From positions 28,002,348 through 28,066,347 of the forward strand of contig OZ024804.1 of the NCBI GenBank assembly GCA_964017045.1: DNA of 64,000 nt, read 5' to 3'. Under the pieces are notes generated by a model. The model was not told the DNA's origin and did no database searches. It was given only the letters and a program-made list of their open reading frames with translations. Position numbers and translations under genes: made by a program. The DNA is from Omphiscola glabra (Eukaryota > Mollusca > Gastropoda > Lymnaeidae). Shown one piece after another: positions 40,968-52,600 of this stretch. The number at the start of each line of letters is the position of its first letter. Position 1 is the first letter of the stretch.

Positions 40968-41172
40968 TGTAATGATTCGTTTAAAATGCAGTAATGTAAT
41001 GATTCGTTTAAAATGCAGTAATGTAATGATTCGTGTAAAATGCAGCAATGTAATGATTCGTTTAAAATGCAGTAATGTAATGATTCGTGTAAAATGCAGC
41101 AATGTAATGATTCGTGTAAAATGCAGCAATGTAATGATTCGTGTAAAATGCAGCAATGTAATGATTCGTGTC
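40968..41172. repeat. 27-bp minisatellite x7
   Basis: Unit TAATGATTCGTGTAAAATGC plus AGCAATG, about 500 bp upstream of contactin A. Multiple-of-three period opens short ORFs on both strands. Confidence 0.95.
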
Positions 41173-41461
41173 CATTGCGGAGTTCAACTCAGATAGTATT
41201 TAGCCACGTGACTTCTAGTGTTTAAAATTCTGTGCTTGACCCAGTTTGGCTGAAGGCATGAAGATCTCATTCGTTTGTAAACAGCTCGACTGCCGTCAGC
41301 AAACTACCACAGTTTGACACACTTTTAGATTGGGATATTAAGTCTTTTAGTTTAGTTTCATAATCATATAATTTAAGTATGTTGAAACCCTAATTTACTG
41401 TTGATGTTTTTACACATATTCAAATTTTACCAAACCTCTAGTGGGTTCTAGACTAGACTAA

Positions 41462-41832
41462 GCTGGGATTTCAAGCAATCAACTAAACAATGACTAGATT
41501 AAGGTGGGATCTCAAACAATCAACTAAACAATGACTAGATTAAGGTGACATCTCAAACAATCAACTAAACAATGACTAGATTAAGGTGACATCTCAAACA
41601 ATCAACTAAACAATGACTAGATTAAGGTGGGATCTCAAACAATCAACTAAACAATGACTAGATTAAGGTGACATCTCAAACAATCAACTAAACAATGACT
41701 AGATTAAGGTGGGATCTCAAACAATCAACTAAACAATGACTAGATTAAGGTGGGATCTCAAACAATCAACTAAACAATGACTAGATTAAGGTGGGATCTC
41801 AAGCAATCAACTAAACAATGACTAGATTAGGG
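41462..41832. repeat. 41-bp minisatellite x9
   Basis: Unit GACTAGATTAAGGTGGGATC plus TCAAACAATCAACTAAACAAT. GGGAT and GACAT variants alternate. Confidence 0.95.
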
Positions 41833-41834
41833 TG

Positions 41835-43060
41835 GGGTCTAGGGCCATCAACTAAACTGGGATTAGAATGAGAGATTCCAGAACGGTACAGAACCATGCT
41901 CGCTGAGCTCCAAAATGCATTCCATTCTATAATTTAATTTTTCCGATTCAAAATATTCTACAAATTCTACTCATTTCTGACAAAAATCTATTGAAGGACA
42001 TCAAAAGATGTTTTCTAAACACTTCATAATTTCAGACGTGAAAATAACAATTCCGTTTGAGAACTTCGGTTATTTTGAATATTGGGTGGACCGAAATTCT
42101 GAACACTTTTTTGTATAGCCGCGAGCATTAACTGTTTTTATCTTCCGTTAATATTACTTTGCTATGATACATTAATAGAACAGGTGAACTACAAAAGCAA
42201 TAAAATTTATTCATATACTACTTGCGGAGAGTTTCTCAAGATGAGTGTTTTCTATGGTTCCTTAGATATGACATGAAGAAAACCTCACACACGACACACA
42301 CATACATAAAAACACCAGAACACACAATCAAAAACACAATAGCGCCATTTTGGAAGCTATCAGAAACATGGCGTCGGTTGTGTTTTCTAGATAACAACTG
42401 CGTCCACTTATTTGATTGAGGTCAATTGGCTTTCTTGATGTCGTCTGACAAAGGCGTGTATTTTTGACCATGATTTTTACCCTATGAATAATTTAAAGGT
42501 GTAATGTTTTGTGAATTAGTAAAATAAAATGTCACATGCCTATTGTCAATATTGCTATTTTAAAAAGCGATTTAGACTTCCAACAAACAAAAATGGTTGG
42601 GGGGGGGGGGGGTGTGAATATATTAATAATTTGCTTTGGAAATCATTTTCTACTTCTTTTATCTCAAGTTCAATGAATGGTACAGGACTGTACAGGACGT
42701 TACATGACGGTACAGGAAGGTACATGACGGTACAGGAAGGTACAGGACGGTACAGATGTGAATCTAGGGTCAACAACTTCGTCCCTTTAATTTATTAACA
42801 TTCTGCATAAATTCGATTGACCAATAATGTAAGGCTTCATACTGAATTGACATTTGAGATCAGAAGCTGAAACAAAGATGGTGGCATATTATGTAACTTC
42901 CCTTTAAACTGAGAGCGTGTTAACAACAGTGCAGACGTGGGTTTAAATGTTCAAAAAATGTTCGTCCGTCGAAATTAAATAATGTAGTCGATAAATAAAA
43001 CAAGTTTGTTAGTGTGTTCACTCACACCAATTGGCTTTTTGCTACACGTCTTAAAGTTTG
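41835..43060. other. Intergenic stretch between the two contactins
   Basis: No gene recognised. G13 tract near 42600 and a GTACAGGAAG-type microsatellite at about 42678-42750. Confidence 0.5.
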
Positions 43061-43064
43061 CTGT

Positions 43065-43352
43065 AAGATTATCGCAGCTTATCTGTACAGTTTGTGTACA
43101 GCTGTAAGATTATCATAGCTTCTCTGTACAGTTTGTGTACAGTTGTAAGATTATCATAGCTTCTCTGTACAGTTTGTGTACAGCTGTAAGATTATCATAG
43201 CTACTCTGTACAGTGTGTGTACAGCTGTACGATTATCCTAGCTTCTCTGTACAGTTTGTGTACAGCTGTAAGATCATGGTACCTTCTCTGTACAGTTTGT
43301 GTACAGCTGTAAGATTATCGTAGCTTCCCTGTACAGTGTGTGTACAGTCTAC
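43065..43352. repeat. 41-bp minisatellite x6.5 with internal palindromes
   Basis: Unit TGTACAGCTGTAAGATTATC then ATAGCTTCTCTGTACAGTTTG. Two CTGTACAG-like palindromes per unit. Confidence 0.94.
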
Positions 43353-43934
43353 GGATATATTCCTTTATACGCCACTCCCAAACATTAGAAACAATATTTA
43401 TAATTGAAATATTATCAATAAATAAAAAAAAAAATTCTAAAAATGTCGTGGAGGTCTGTTGTATAAAAATTTAGGGAACCTAAATGGGATATCAAGGTTG
43501 ATGATTTTGGCCGTTTGGGGTTGGGCAGGCTGAGATGAGGAATATGTACTGTGTAATTATAAAGGTTTAGGAATAAATAGAACAGCCAGTTCTGTGCAAA
43601 CGCATTCAGGATGACATACATGCGGTTATGTGGAGAGGGTCGGGCACGTACCATATTTATCCGTTGATGTTTATAACACAGCGAATATCTCCTCCACTGA
43701 ATATCTTCTCCACTACCTGATCCCATACACTTCCTACTCTAGAAGGATGGTGGGAGAGGGATGTGAGAGGGGGTAGGTGCCACTAATTTTAGGATCCGCC
43801 TCTGAATTCAGACGTATGCAAACCGGGACAAGTAGAATCCATCCCGAATTGTGTGTGTGTGTGTGGGGGGGGGGGGGGTCTTTGGTTTCTAATAAACACA
43901 TTTATTGGTGTCTTTTTCATACTTTTTATTAAAT

Positions 43935-44990
43935 TAAACTTTACCTAAGTGACTAGTTTTTATGGGAATATTTCATTAAACTCTACCTAAATGTCTAGTT
44001 TCTATGGGAATATTTCATTAAACTATACTTAAATGTCTAGTTTCTATGGGAATATTTCATTAAACTCTACCTAAATGTCTAGTTTCTATGGGAATATTTC
44101 ATTAAACTCTACCTAAATGTCTAGTTTCTATGGGAATATTTCATTAAACAATACCTAAATGTCTAGTTTCTGTGGGAATATTCCATTAAACTCTACCTAA
44201 ATGTCTAGTTTCTATGGGAATATTCCATTAAACTCTACCTAAATGTCTAGTTTCTATGGGAATATTTCATTAAACTCTACCTAAATGTCTAGTTTCTATG
44301 GGAATATTTCATTAAACTCTACCTAAATGTCTAGTTTCTATGGGAATATTTCATTAAACTCTACCTAAATGTCTAGTTTCTATGGGAATATTCCATTAAA
44401 CTCTACCTAAATGTCTAGTTTCTATGGGAATATTCCATTAAACTCTACCTAAATGTCTAGTTTCTATGGGAATATTCCATTAAACTCTACCTAAATGTCT
44501 AGTTTCTATGGGAATATTTCATTAAACTCTACCTAAATGTCTAGTTTCTATGGGAATATTTCATTAAACTCTACCTAAATGTCTAGTTTCTATGGGAATA
44601 TTCCATTAAACTCTACCTAAATGTCTAGTTTCTATGGGAATATTTCATTAAACAATACCTAAATGTCTAGTTTCTGTGGGAATATTTCATTAAACTCTAC
44701 CTAAATGTCTAGTTTCTATGGGAATATTCCATTAAACTCTACCTAAATGTCTAGTTTCTATGGGAATATTTCATTAAACTCTACCTAAATGTCTAGTTTC
44801 TATGGGAATATTTCATTAAACTCTACCTAAATGTCTAGTTTCTATGGGAATATTCCATTAAACTCTACCTAAATGTCTAGTTTCTATGGGAATATTTCAT
44901 TAAACTCTACCTAAATGTCTAGTTTCTGTGGGAATATTTCATTAAACAATACCTAAATGTCTAGTTTCTGTGGGAATATTCCATTTCTCG
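43935..44990. repeat. 42-bp minisatellite, about 25 copies
   Basis: Unit CTACCTAAATGTCTAGTTTC then TATGGGAATATTTCATTAAACT. TTTCA/TTCCA and CTCT/CAAT variants recur in blocks, suggesting multi-unit duplications. Confidence 0.96.
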
Positions 44991-44994
44991 GTTT

Positions 44995-45945
44995 GGAAAT
45001 TTTTCCAAAAAACGTGTCACAGTTTAAACTTAACATTTCATATATACGGATGGACAGGTCGATTACAGTGAGAAAAATGGTCATTTCTTCATTGTACAAA
45101 ATACAATTCAGTCTTTTAATAAAGTAAGATAGCTGATAAATGTCCAGAATCTTTGGTGCATTATTAAAGGCAATTTAAACTAATTTATAATCGATCAATA
45201 AATAGATTTTGATTGTCTCCGGGATCTTAAGTTGTCTTGCGCGTGTCTTGTGGTGTCTTATTTGTATATAATATGTCTTTTATGTAAAAAAAAAAAATCA
45301 AATAATTGGACTCTACGTCATAACTTGCTTTATAAGCCCCTCTTCCTTTGACTGTCTGGACAAACCCTAACTTTCATCTAATAACCTCTAACCTTTTAAC
45401 CCAGGCGTGATGACGATCGAGGTTTGTATATATTTCTTGATTGTATAACCCCAAATCTCAATTATAAAGCGTAGTGCTGAGAAATGCATGGAGAAATAAA
45501 AAACAAAAAAAAAACAAAAAAAACGTACAATGTCATTTAATTTAAAAAAAAAAATTAAATTAAAGTTTAAACACGAGCTAATCAATGGTCATTATTTTAC
45601 ATACTTAGCATACGCAATAATATAGTTAACAAAACATAATGTTACAAAGTATGGCTGTTTAAAATATTTAATTATATTGAAGCCAGCATCAAAGACAGAC
45701 TCATTGAGACGAACACACAACTTTTGTGTCATGTAAAATACTTTCATATTTATCCCTGTTCAAAAAAATGTCATCCTCCTCATCACCGTTACAGACACAA
45801 AACAAAGCAAGTACACGAACAAAATACACTAGCAAGCACAGAAACAAAGAGAAAAATGGACAATGTGTAACTGATAGTAACAGTGTGTAACTGTAAGGAA
45901 ATCCCAATAGCAAGTGAAACTGTAAACACAGTCCATAGAAATTGC
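44995..45945. other. Intergenic stretch, nothing recognised
   Basis: AT-rich with several A9-A10 runs. No gene or named element seen. Confidence 0.5.
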
Positions 45946-45949
45946 GTTT

Positions 45950-46515
45950 CTGTAGATAGCCCCAGAGGACCAATGTGTTACTGTGAAGATAGCCCCAGAG
46001 GACCAATGTGTTACTGTGAAGATAGCCCCAGAGGACCAATGTGTTACTGTGAAGATAGCCCCAGAGGACCAATGTGTTACTGTGAAGATAGCCCCAGAGG
46101 ACCAATGTGTTACTGTGAAGATAGCCCCAGAGGACCAATGTGTTACTGTGAAGATAGCCCCAGAGGACCAATGTGTTACTGTGAAGATAGCCCCAGAGGA
46201 CCAATGTGTTACTGTGAAGATAGCCCCAGAGGACCAATGTGTTACTGTGAAGATAGCCCCAGAGTACCAATGTGTTACTGTGAAGATAGCCCCAGAGTAC
46301 CAATGTGTTACTGTGAAGATAGCCCCAGAGTACCAATGTGTTACTGTGAAGATAGCCCCAGAGGACCAATGTGTTACTGTGAAGATAGCCCCAGAGGACC
46401 AATGTGTTACTGTGAAGATAGCCCCAGAGGACCAATGTGTTACTGTGAAGATAGCCCCAGAGTACCAATGTGTTACTGTGAAGATAGCCCCAGAGTACCA
46501 ATGTGTTACTGTAAA
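45950..46515. repeat. 33-bp minisatellite x17
   Basis: Unit GATAGCCCCAGAGGACCAAT then GTGTTACTGTGAA. Period 11 codons keeps three frames open for 180-280 codons. The only internal variant is GAGGACC/GAGTACC, grouped 9-3-3-2. Confidence 0.96.
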
Positions 46516-46519
46516 GGCA

Positions 46520-47200
46520 CACCGAGATTAAAGACATCCCCATATTAACAGTGTGTTACTGTAAAGATAGTGGCAGAGTAGCAGTGTTATTGTAAAGGAA
46601 GCCCAGCACTGCGCGAGTCTGTAGAGCACTCAAAGATAAAGCAACCATTATCAAATTTTCTGGTTTTCTCTAAGTGCTTAAGTGAATTATCTCCATTTTG
46701 ACAACCCTCACCAATCGCACTCTTTCCTTCCCAATGTTGCAAAGAAATAGCTACCAGGATCTTCAATATAACTATCATACAATTTACATCATTGTATCTG
46801 TTACGTGTATGATACCCTGGCTGTTGACCACAGGTATCAATAAATGTAACCCACTACGTCACTGCTGGATTGCCATCCCGAGAAATATCTGGCTGCCCCA
46901 ACTTTTCTTATCAGAAAACGCGTGTGGGGCTGGCCAGTATGGCGTGTTGTGACTTAGTCTGCGAGGTTGACAGACAGAGGGATTTCTCCATGAGTGTTGT
47001 AAACAGATAATTGGGTGGAAGATGAGATAAAGACATCCGCTAAATAGACGCACATTTCTAGTCATGTCTTTCTCAGTAAAGACCAATATGACTCTACGGT
47101 TTACGCACACATCCTGCTTTTGTCTGGACCTCGGCCACTGTAAAATTTTTGAACTTTTTAATTTACATCTCTTATAGAGGAAACAATTTAGCCTTACCGG
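46520..47200. other. Intergenic stretch, nothing recognised
   Basis: Overlapping short ORFs on both strands, none with a recognisable domain. Confidence 0.5.
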
Positions 47201-47204
47201 GTAA

Positions 47205-47425
47205 CTTACACTTACATAGTAACCACTTTATACATAGTAACCATTTTGACCCATTACATAATAATCACTTTAAACAGTTACCACTTTGACCCCTTACATA
47301 GTAACCATTTTAACCCTTACATAGTAGTAACAACTTTAACCCCTTACATAGTAAACACTTTAAACATAGTAACCACTTAACCCTTTACATAGTAACCATT
47401 TTAAACCCTTACAGAGTAACCATTT
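47205..47425. repeat. Irregular ACATAGTAACCACTTTAA repeat
   Basis: About ten degenerate copies with ACCCCTT insertions. Confidence 0.8.
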
Positions 47426-47680
47426 TGAATCAGCTTCGATTCCCAGCCACCCATATTCTCACCAAACCAGAAGATGACCAGTCAATATATTTGACACCAA
47501 ACAGCTGGATCATGCTGACCAGTGGCCAAACATTGACAACTCAGCACCAGGTCAACACACAAGAAATTGGGAACATATTAATCTACAGGTCATCGTAAAA
47601 AACAACAACAGCAACATGTTTAACATAAATAAAACTTATGCAAAGTAAATAATGAAATAATACTTTTAAAAAAGACTCTA

Positions 47681-47914
47681 CGGAGTGGGCCAATAAAAGT
47701 AAGAAAATCTCGTAGCATATGAGTCATTTCAAAAAATAATTTAATTAATTATAATTATTCATACTTTTTGGCGAAATATTTAGCTAATCAGAAATCTTGT
47801 TCAATGTGTCTTCCTTGCTTCTCAACGACTTTTTCTAAGCGTCGACGCCACTCGTTTATATTTTGAAATAACTCATATGCTACGAGATGTTCTCACTTTT
47901 ATTGGCCCACCCTG
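47681..47914 (-). mobile_element. mariner/Tc1-like MITE with transposase C-terminal remnant
   Basis: Inverted ends: GTGGGCCAATAAAAGT at the left and, on the minus strand, CAGGGTGGGCCAATAAAAGT at the right, continuing about 50 bp. TA on both sides. The minus strand keeps NINEWRRRLEKVVEKQGRHI then EQDF-stop, resembling a mariner-type transposase C-terminus. Confidence 0.85.
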
Positions 47915-48299
47915 TAGATTATTTTAATATTTACTTTGTATACTTTTTTTGAACTAAGTAAATAATGAAAAATTATTTTTTTAAATATATTTTATATACC
48001 TGTCAAATATTAATATATTTACAAAATGAACTGACTTAATGGTACCTGACAAACAATTTAACAAAAAGAAAATTTTCTAGTATATTTACTATTAAAAATT
48101 ATGTTAGAACAAATTCTGCCAGGATAGCAAACCATGGATGCCCATCACTTTTCAAATGCATTTTTTTAAAAGAAGAAGCCTTATAGCTTAATATTGCTGC
48201 CCACCAGACTGTCATCCATTTACATAATTTGTTGGCTACTACACATTCCATGGTTGTGCTTTCCTACATTGTTATAATTAGTAGGCCCTAAATATATTT

Positions 48300-48687
48300 A
48301 TGGATTACACAGAAAGTGCAGACATTCATAAACACATGCCTTAGAAAGATCCTGAACATCAAATGGCCAAATACCATCACCAACGAAGATCTACTAGAAA
48401 GGACATACCAGGTGCCCATTGATGAAGACATCATAAAGAAAAGATGGAGGTGGATTGGGCATACTCTCAGAAAACCCCCAGATAGCACCACCAGACAATG
48501 TCTAACATGGAATCCACAGGGAAAAAGAAAGAGAGGAAGACCTAAGAATACATGGAGATGTAAGCTAGAGGCAGACATGCAAAAAATGGGATACACCTGG
48601 AAGCAATTGGAAAGGAAAGCACAGGACCGGGATGAGTGGAAAATTCTTGTGGACAGCCTATGCCCCAGACGGGGTAAAAAGGCATAA
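48300..48687 (+). pseudogene. 5'-truncated LINE tail (C-terminal 120 aa in frame)
   Basis: Encodes QTFINTCLRKILNIKWP, RWRWIGHTLRKPPDSTTRQ, LTWNPQGKRKRGRPKNTW and GYTWKQLERKAQDRDEWK before TAA. This is a common animal LINE C-terminus. Uninterrupted and followed by an A-rich tail, so probably a young truncated insertion, 0.36 kb beyond the contactin B stop. Confidence 0.88.
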
Positions 48688-49043
48688 AAAGAAAAAAGAA
48701 CTATATTTGGTATCAAAAATATTGTTTCTTAAATATTGCAAGCGTGAACTGAAGAAATAAATTCTATCCATGAAAACTGCAAAGACAGATTGTTCCTGCC
48801 CACAATGCTTATTAACCAAATGGCGAAATTAAAATATTCAATGAACAGTTATTTTGACTGCCAATATCAGCAGTCGTCAAGAATAACTGTCACTTAAAAT
48901 GAAATATGAGAGACAAAATTTGATAATCACTTAGTAGAGTGGTATTTAAATGCATGTAGATATTTAAACAGTAATAAATAATGTTGGGATGGGTTATCAC
49001 TAGAAACAGGGGAAGTAATCATTAAAAAACAGGGGTAGATAAT

Positions 49044-49189
49044 TCATGTTGGTAATAAGTCAGCTAAACAAAAATGATGGCATAAATTTAACAACAATAA
49101 ACAGAATGAAAACAGTAGTGATATCCCTTTGTGTTTAGGGGAGGTGTTCAAGACCTCTGTAGTGGCGGGGTCGAAGGGCAACTGACCAC
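49044..49189 (-). CDS. Cont: contactin B last exon: GPI-signal tail and stop
   Basis: Acceptor ATTTCAG. Encodes GQLPFDPATTEVLNTSP, KHKG, then a hydrophobic stretch ISLLFSFCLLLLNL and a short polar end before TGA. Consistent with a GPI signal, though the last residues (LADLLPT) are less hydrophobic than in A. 146 nt against 125 in A. Confidence 0.85.
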
Positions 49190-49597
49190 CTGAAATATAG
49201 ATATCGTGACAGTTATATGTCAGGCAATGTTGATGTCACACATAAATTTTTAGGGTATAAACTTTAATAACCTAATTTTATTTTCCATTGGGAAAACATC
49301 TGTTATGGGTTGTTACAAAAAAAAAAAGGGGGATGGGTGGGTGGGAATTGGGTGGTATTACTGTACAACTATTTTGTAGAAGTCAATGAATTTAGGATTT
49401 ATGAATATTCTTTCATTCACTTTGATTGGTTATTGCCTAGGCTGAGGGAGAAAATAAATACAATTATTGCTTGACTGGCGATCCAGTGACATTATTTTTT
49501 CAAAACTTCTTCTCTTAATATCACATAAATAAACTGTGAAAACTAAAGTTAAGGGAGATGACTCTTTGCATCAAAACTGTCTTTTGTTGAAGGTAAA

Positions 49598-49628
<31 letters not shown>

Positions 49629-52600
49629 CTTTTCTTACACCCCAGAGTGTGGTTGTTGAATTATTGCTGAATGGTTTGGGAACTTAGAAAGCATGGTTAA
49701 CAAGAGGCATTTAACCAAGCATTAATGCATTTTTCGTGCCCTTAATTACTATAGTTACATTTATTTGAATATAAATATTTTTTAATTCAAAGCGTTACTT
49801 TCTGAACCACAGGCGTAGGACGGGAATTGCAAGGGGGTGGGGGCATTCAGCCCAGGGTGGCACTAACACCAGCTACACCGCTGGTCCCAACCACTGCAAA
49901 TGAAAAAAAAACACTTGCGACACTTGAGTTTGCAGTGGATTGGGTGGCATTACGGGTCAATCTGGACTGGGTGGCATTACTGGTCAATCTGGACTGGGTG
50001 GCATTACTGGTCAGTCTGGACTGGTTTGCATTATGGGTCAGTCTGGACTGGGTGGCATTACGGGTCAATCTGGACTGGGTGGCATTACTGGTCAGTCTGG
50101 ACTGGGTGGCATTACTGGTCAGTCTGGACTGGGTGGCATTACTGGTCAGTCTGGACTGGGTGGCATTACTGGTCAGTCTGGACTGGGTGGCATTACTGGT
50201 CAGTCTGGACTGGTTTGCATTATGGGTCAGTCTGGACTGGGTGGCATTACGGGTCAATCTGGACTGGGTGGCATTACGGGCCAATCTGGACTGGGTGGCA
50301 TTATGGTTCAATCTGGACTGGGTGGCCTTATGGGTCAATATGTGGCTAGCTCACCTAATGTAAAGTAAACACTGGGACTCTTCCTTCCATCCCCACCGAT
50401 GCTGTATCCCAGAACCCTGACTTTGTAGATGACATCTGGTTGGATGCCATGCAGCACCCCTGTCCCTGTCTTGTCAAACACCTCAATTTTGGCTGATCTG
50501 ATGTCTTCCCTGGTATCCCACCACCAGGCCTGCAAGAATCAAGAAAATGTTTAAATTTTCATAGACATTTGATGGTTTTCTTAAAATAATTTTGCTCAAT
50601 TGCTTAAAATTTTGGTGAATTAAAATATTATAAGAGTCTAATGGTAACCGGGTGCGAATGGCGGCGCTGCGTGTCCAGGTCCATTTTGACTAATGCTATT
50701 CGGATCTCATTTGTGGTAGTTTATTTTAGTTAAACTGAAAAATTAAGTTTACAAACGTATATTCCATTCAATTATCTTTCATTTGATACCTCATTTTGTC
50801 TTACAAACCCAACAATAATATTTTAAATAGTTTTTTTAATCCCAACCTCTCACTTCTGGTACCATGGTACGAATAGCCACTTCGTTTGGAATAAAACACA
50901 TATTTATGAACACACATTCTATGAATTTTTTCATTACTAGCAATTAATATTGTTGTAGTAAAAAAACACATACAGTGGAACCTCTCATAACGAGCATAAT
51001 TCGTTTCAGAGTCTTACTCGTTAAGCGAAACACTCGTTAAACGAAACAATTTTTCCCATACAAATCAATGTAAAATAAGATAATGTGTTCCATGTTGAAA
51101 AGAATTTTCAAAAATTTGTATTAACATTTATTCAAATAAAATTACTTATGAATTGTTCATGAGCGTAACAACTTGGAATACAAGATTAGATTTAAAACAA
51201 AAAACGTAAATAAAAATATGAATTTATATCAAATAATTAAACATTTTTAACAAAAAAACTGTCTAAAGATATTTGTTTTTGCAGACGCTTCAGAAATTGA
51301 CGGAAATGTGTCAGATCATTATCATTGAATAAATTTGTAACACAAATAGCCACCTCCTTATTAGGGTGATGGTTCTCAATGTACGATGCAACAGTTTCCC
51401 ATGCTTTCAGCATTTCTCTTATTGCGCTAGAAGATTGTTGCTCTGCTACTTCCTCCTCCATTAATGAGCTCTCCTCCATAATTTCTTGCTATGAAACACG
51501 ATGCAACTCCATAATGTTAGATTGTTGATGTTGACCCATTGTATGTGCGCGCTAGATTAGCCATGCTCACACCTTGTTCTCGGTTTTCAATAATTTTACG
51601 TTTCATTTCAAAAATTATTTTTTATCTCTTATGGTGGTGTTTTCTTCGAAGACATTTTAGCACAGGTTATTACACTTTGCACATAAAAAAATTACGAATA
51701 CTGTCTGAATACAAAATTTGTAAAAACTGGTGATCACACACGAAAACAATACGCTAACAGACCGAGTGCTAAACACAGACTAATGCATCGGCGCAGAAGT
51801 TCCAGCTCACAAATGAATGTCTGGAAAAAGGGACTTCTCCTTTCTGCGTAACTCGTTATGCGAAATTTCGCTCGTTAAGGGAGCAACTTCTTCACATTTT
51901 TTTTCCTCGTTATGCGAATTACTCGTTATGAGAGGTGCTCGTTATGAGAGGTTCCACTGTATATGGCTTTTTCTACTCTCAAATTTGTATACAGTTTGAC
52001 AATTGTATACTGACCATGCCATTATTTAAGTTTTAAATTGATGAACATTATTTAAGTTTTAAATGGATGAACATTATTATATTCTAAAATGACCATCTGC
52101 ATAATTTGAAAGCTGAGCTTTTCCCCATTAGTTGAAATATCTTACAAAGTAGGTCAGTTAGGTTCAATAACTCTGGAGACTACAAAGTCTTACCTTGTAT
52201 CCCACAATATGCTCTTCACCAACATGGACGGAGACTCCTCGCCATTCAATTCGGACACTGTCATTACCATGGGACATGACGGTGACATACTCTGGGTATA
52301 ACCCGGGTGCTGAGACAAAATAATTAGTGTATTGATAGCTTCACACAGGCATTCTTTAATCAAAGTGCACACATCAAACCAATATTTTAAAAGTGCATGC
52401 ACAATCATTTTTAGTTTTAACCCTTTGAACCCGCGATCCCGCTTTATCGGTATGTGCCTTAAAAATCCACACCCCGCCAGACCGATATATCGGTCTCCCA
52501 TACCTTACCATAGATCGACAGTCCGTTTGTAAAATGTGTTGTAAATACTGAGTTCATGGTTTATCACGTGACTTGCGAAAGGTCACAGTAATGGCAGCGC

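Noticed and set aside
42222..42419. Short plus-strand ORF upstream of contactin A
   Set aside because: No homology recognised and low complexity. Not supported.
45701..46548. ORFs of 182-280 codons with cysteine-rich repeats (PMCYCED)
   Set aside because: They arise from a 33-bp array whose period is divisible by three. Three frames are equally open and there is no signal peptide or flanking unique coding sequence.
49827..50368. Collagen-like GGITGQSGL repeat ORF
   Set aside because: One of four overlapping frames of a 27-bp array. The glycine spacing is not Gly-X-Y.
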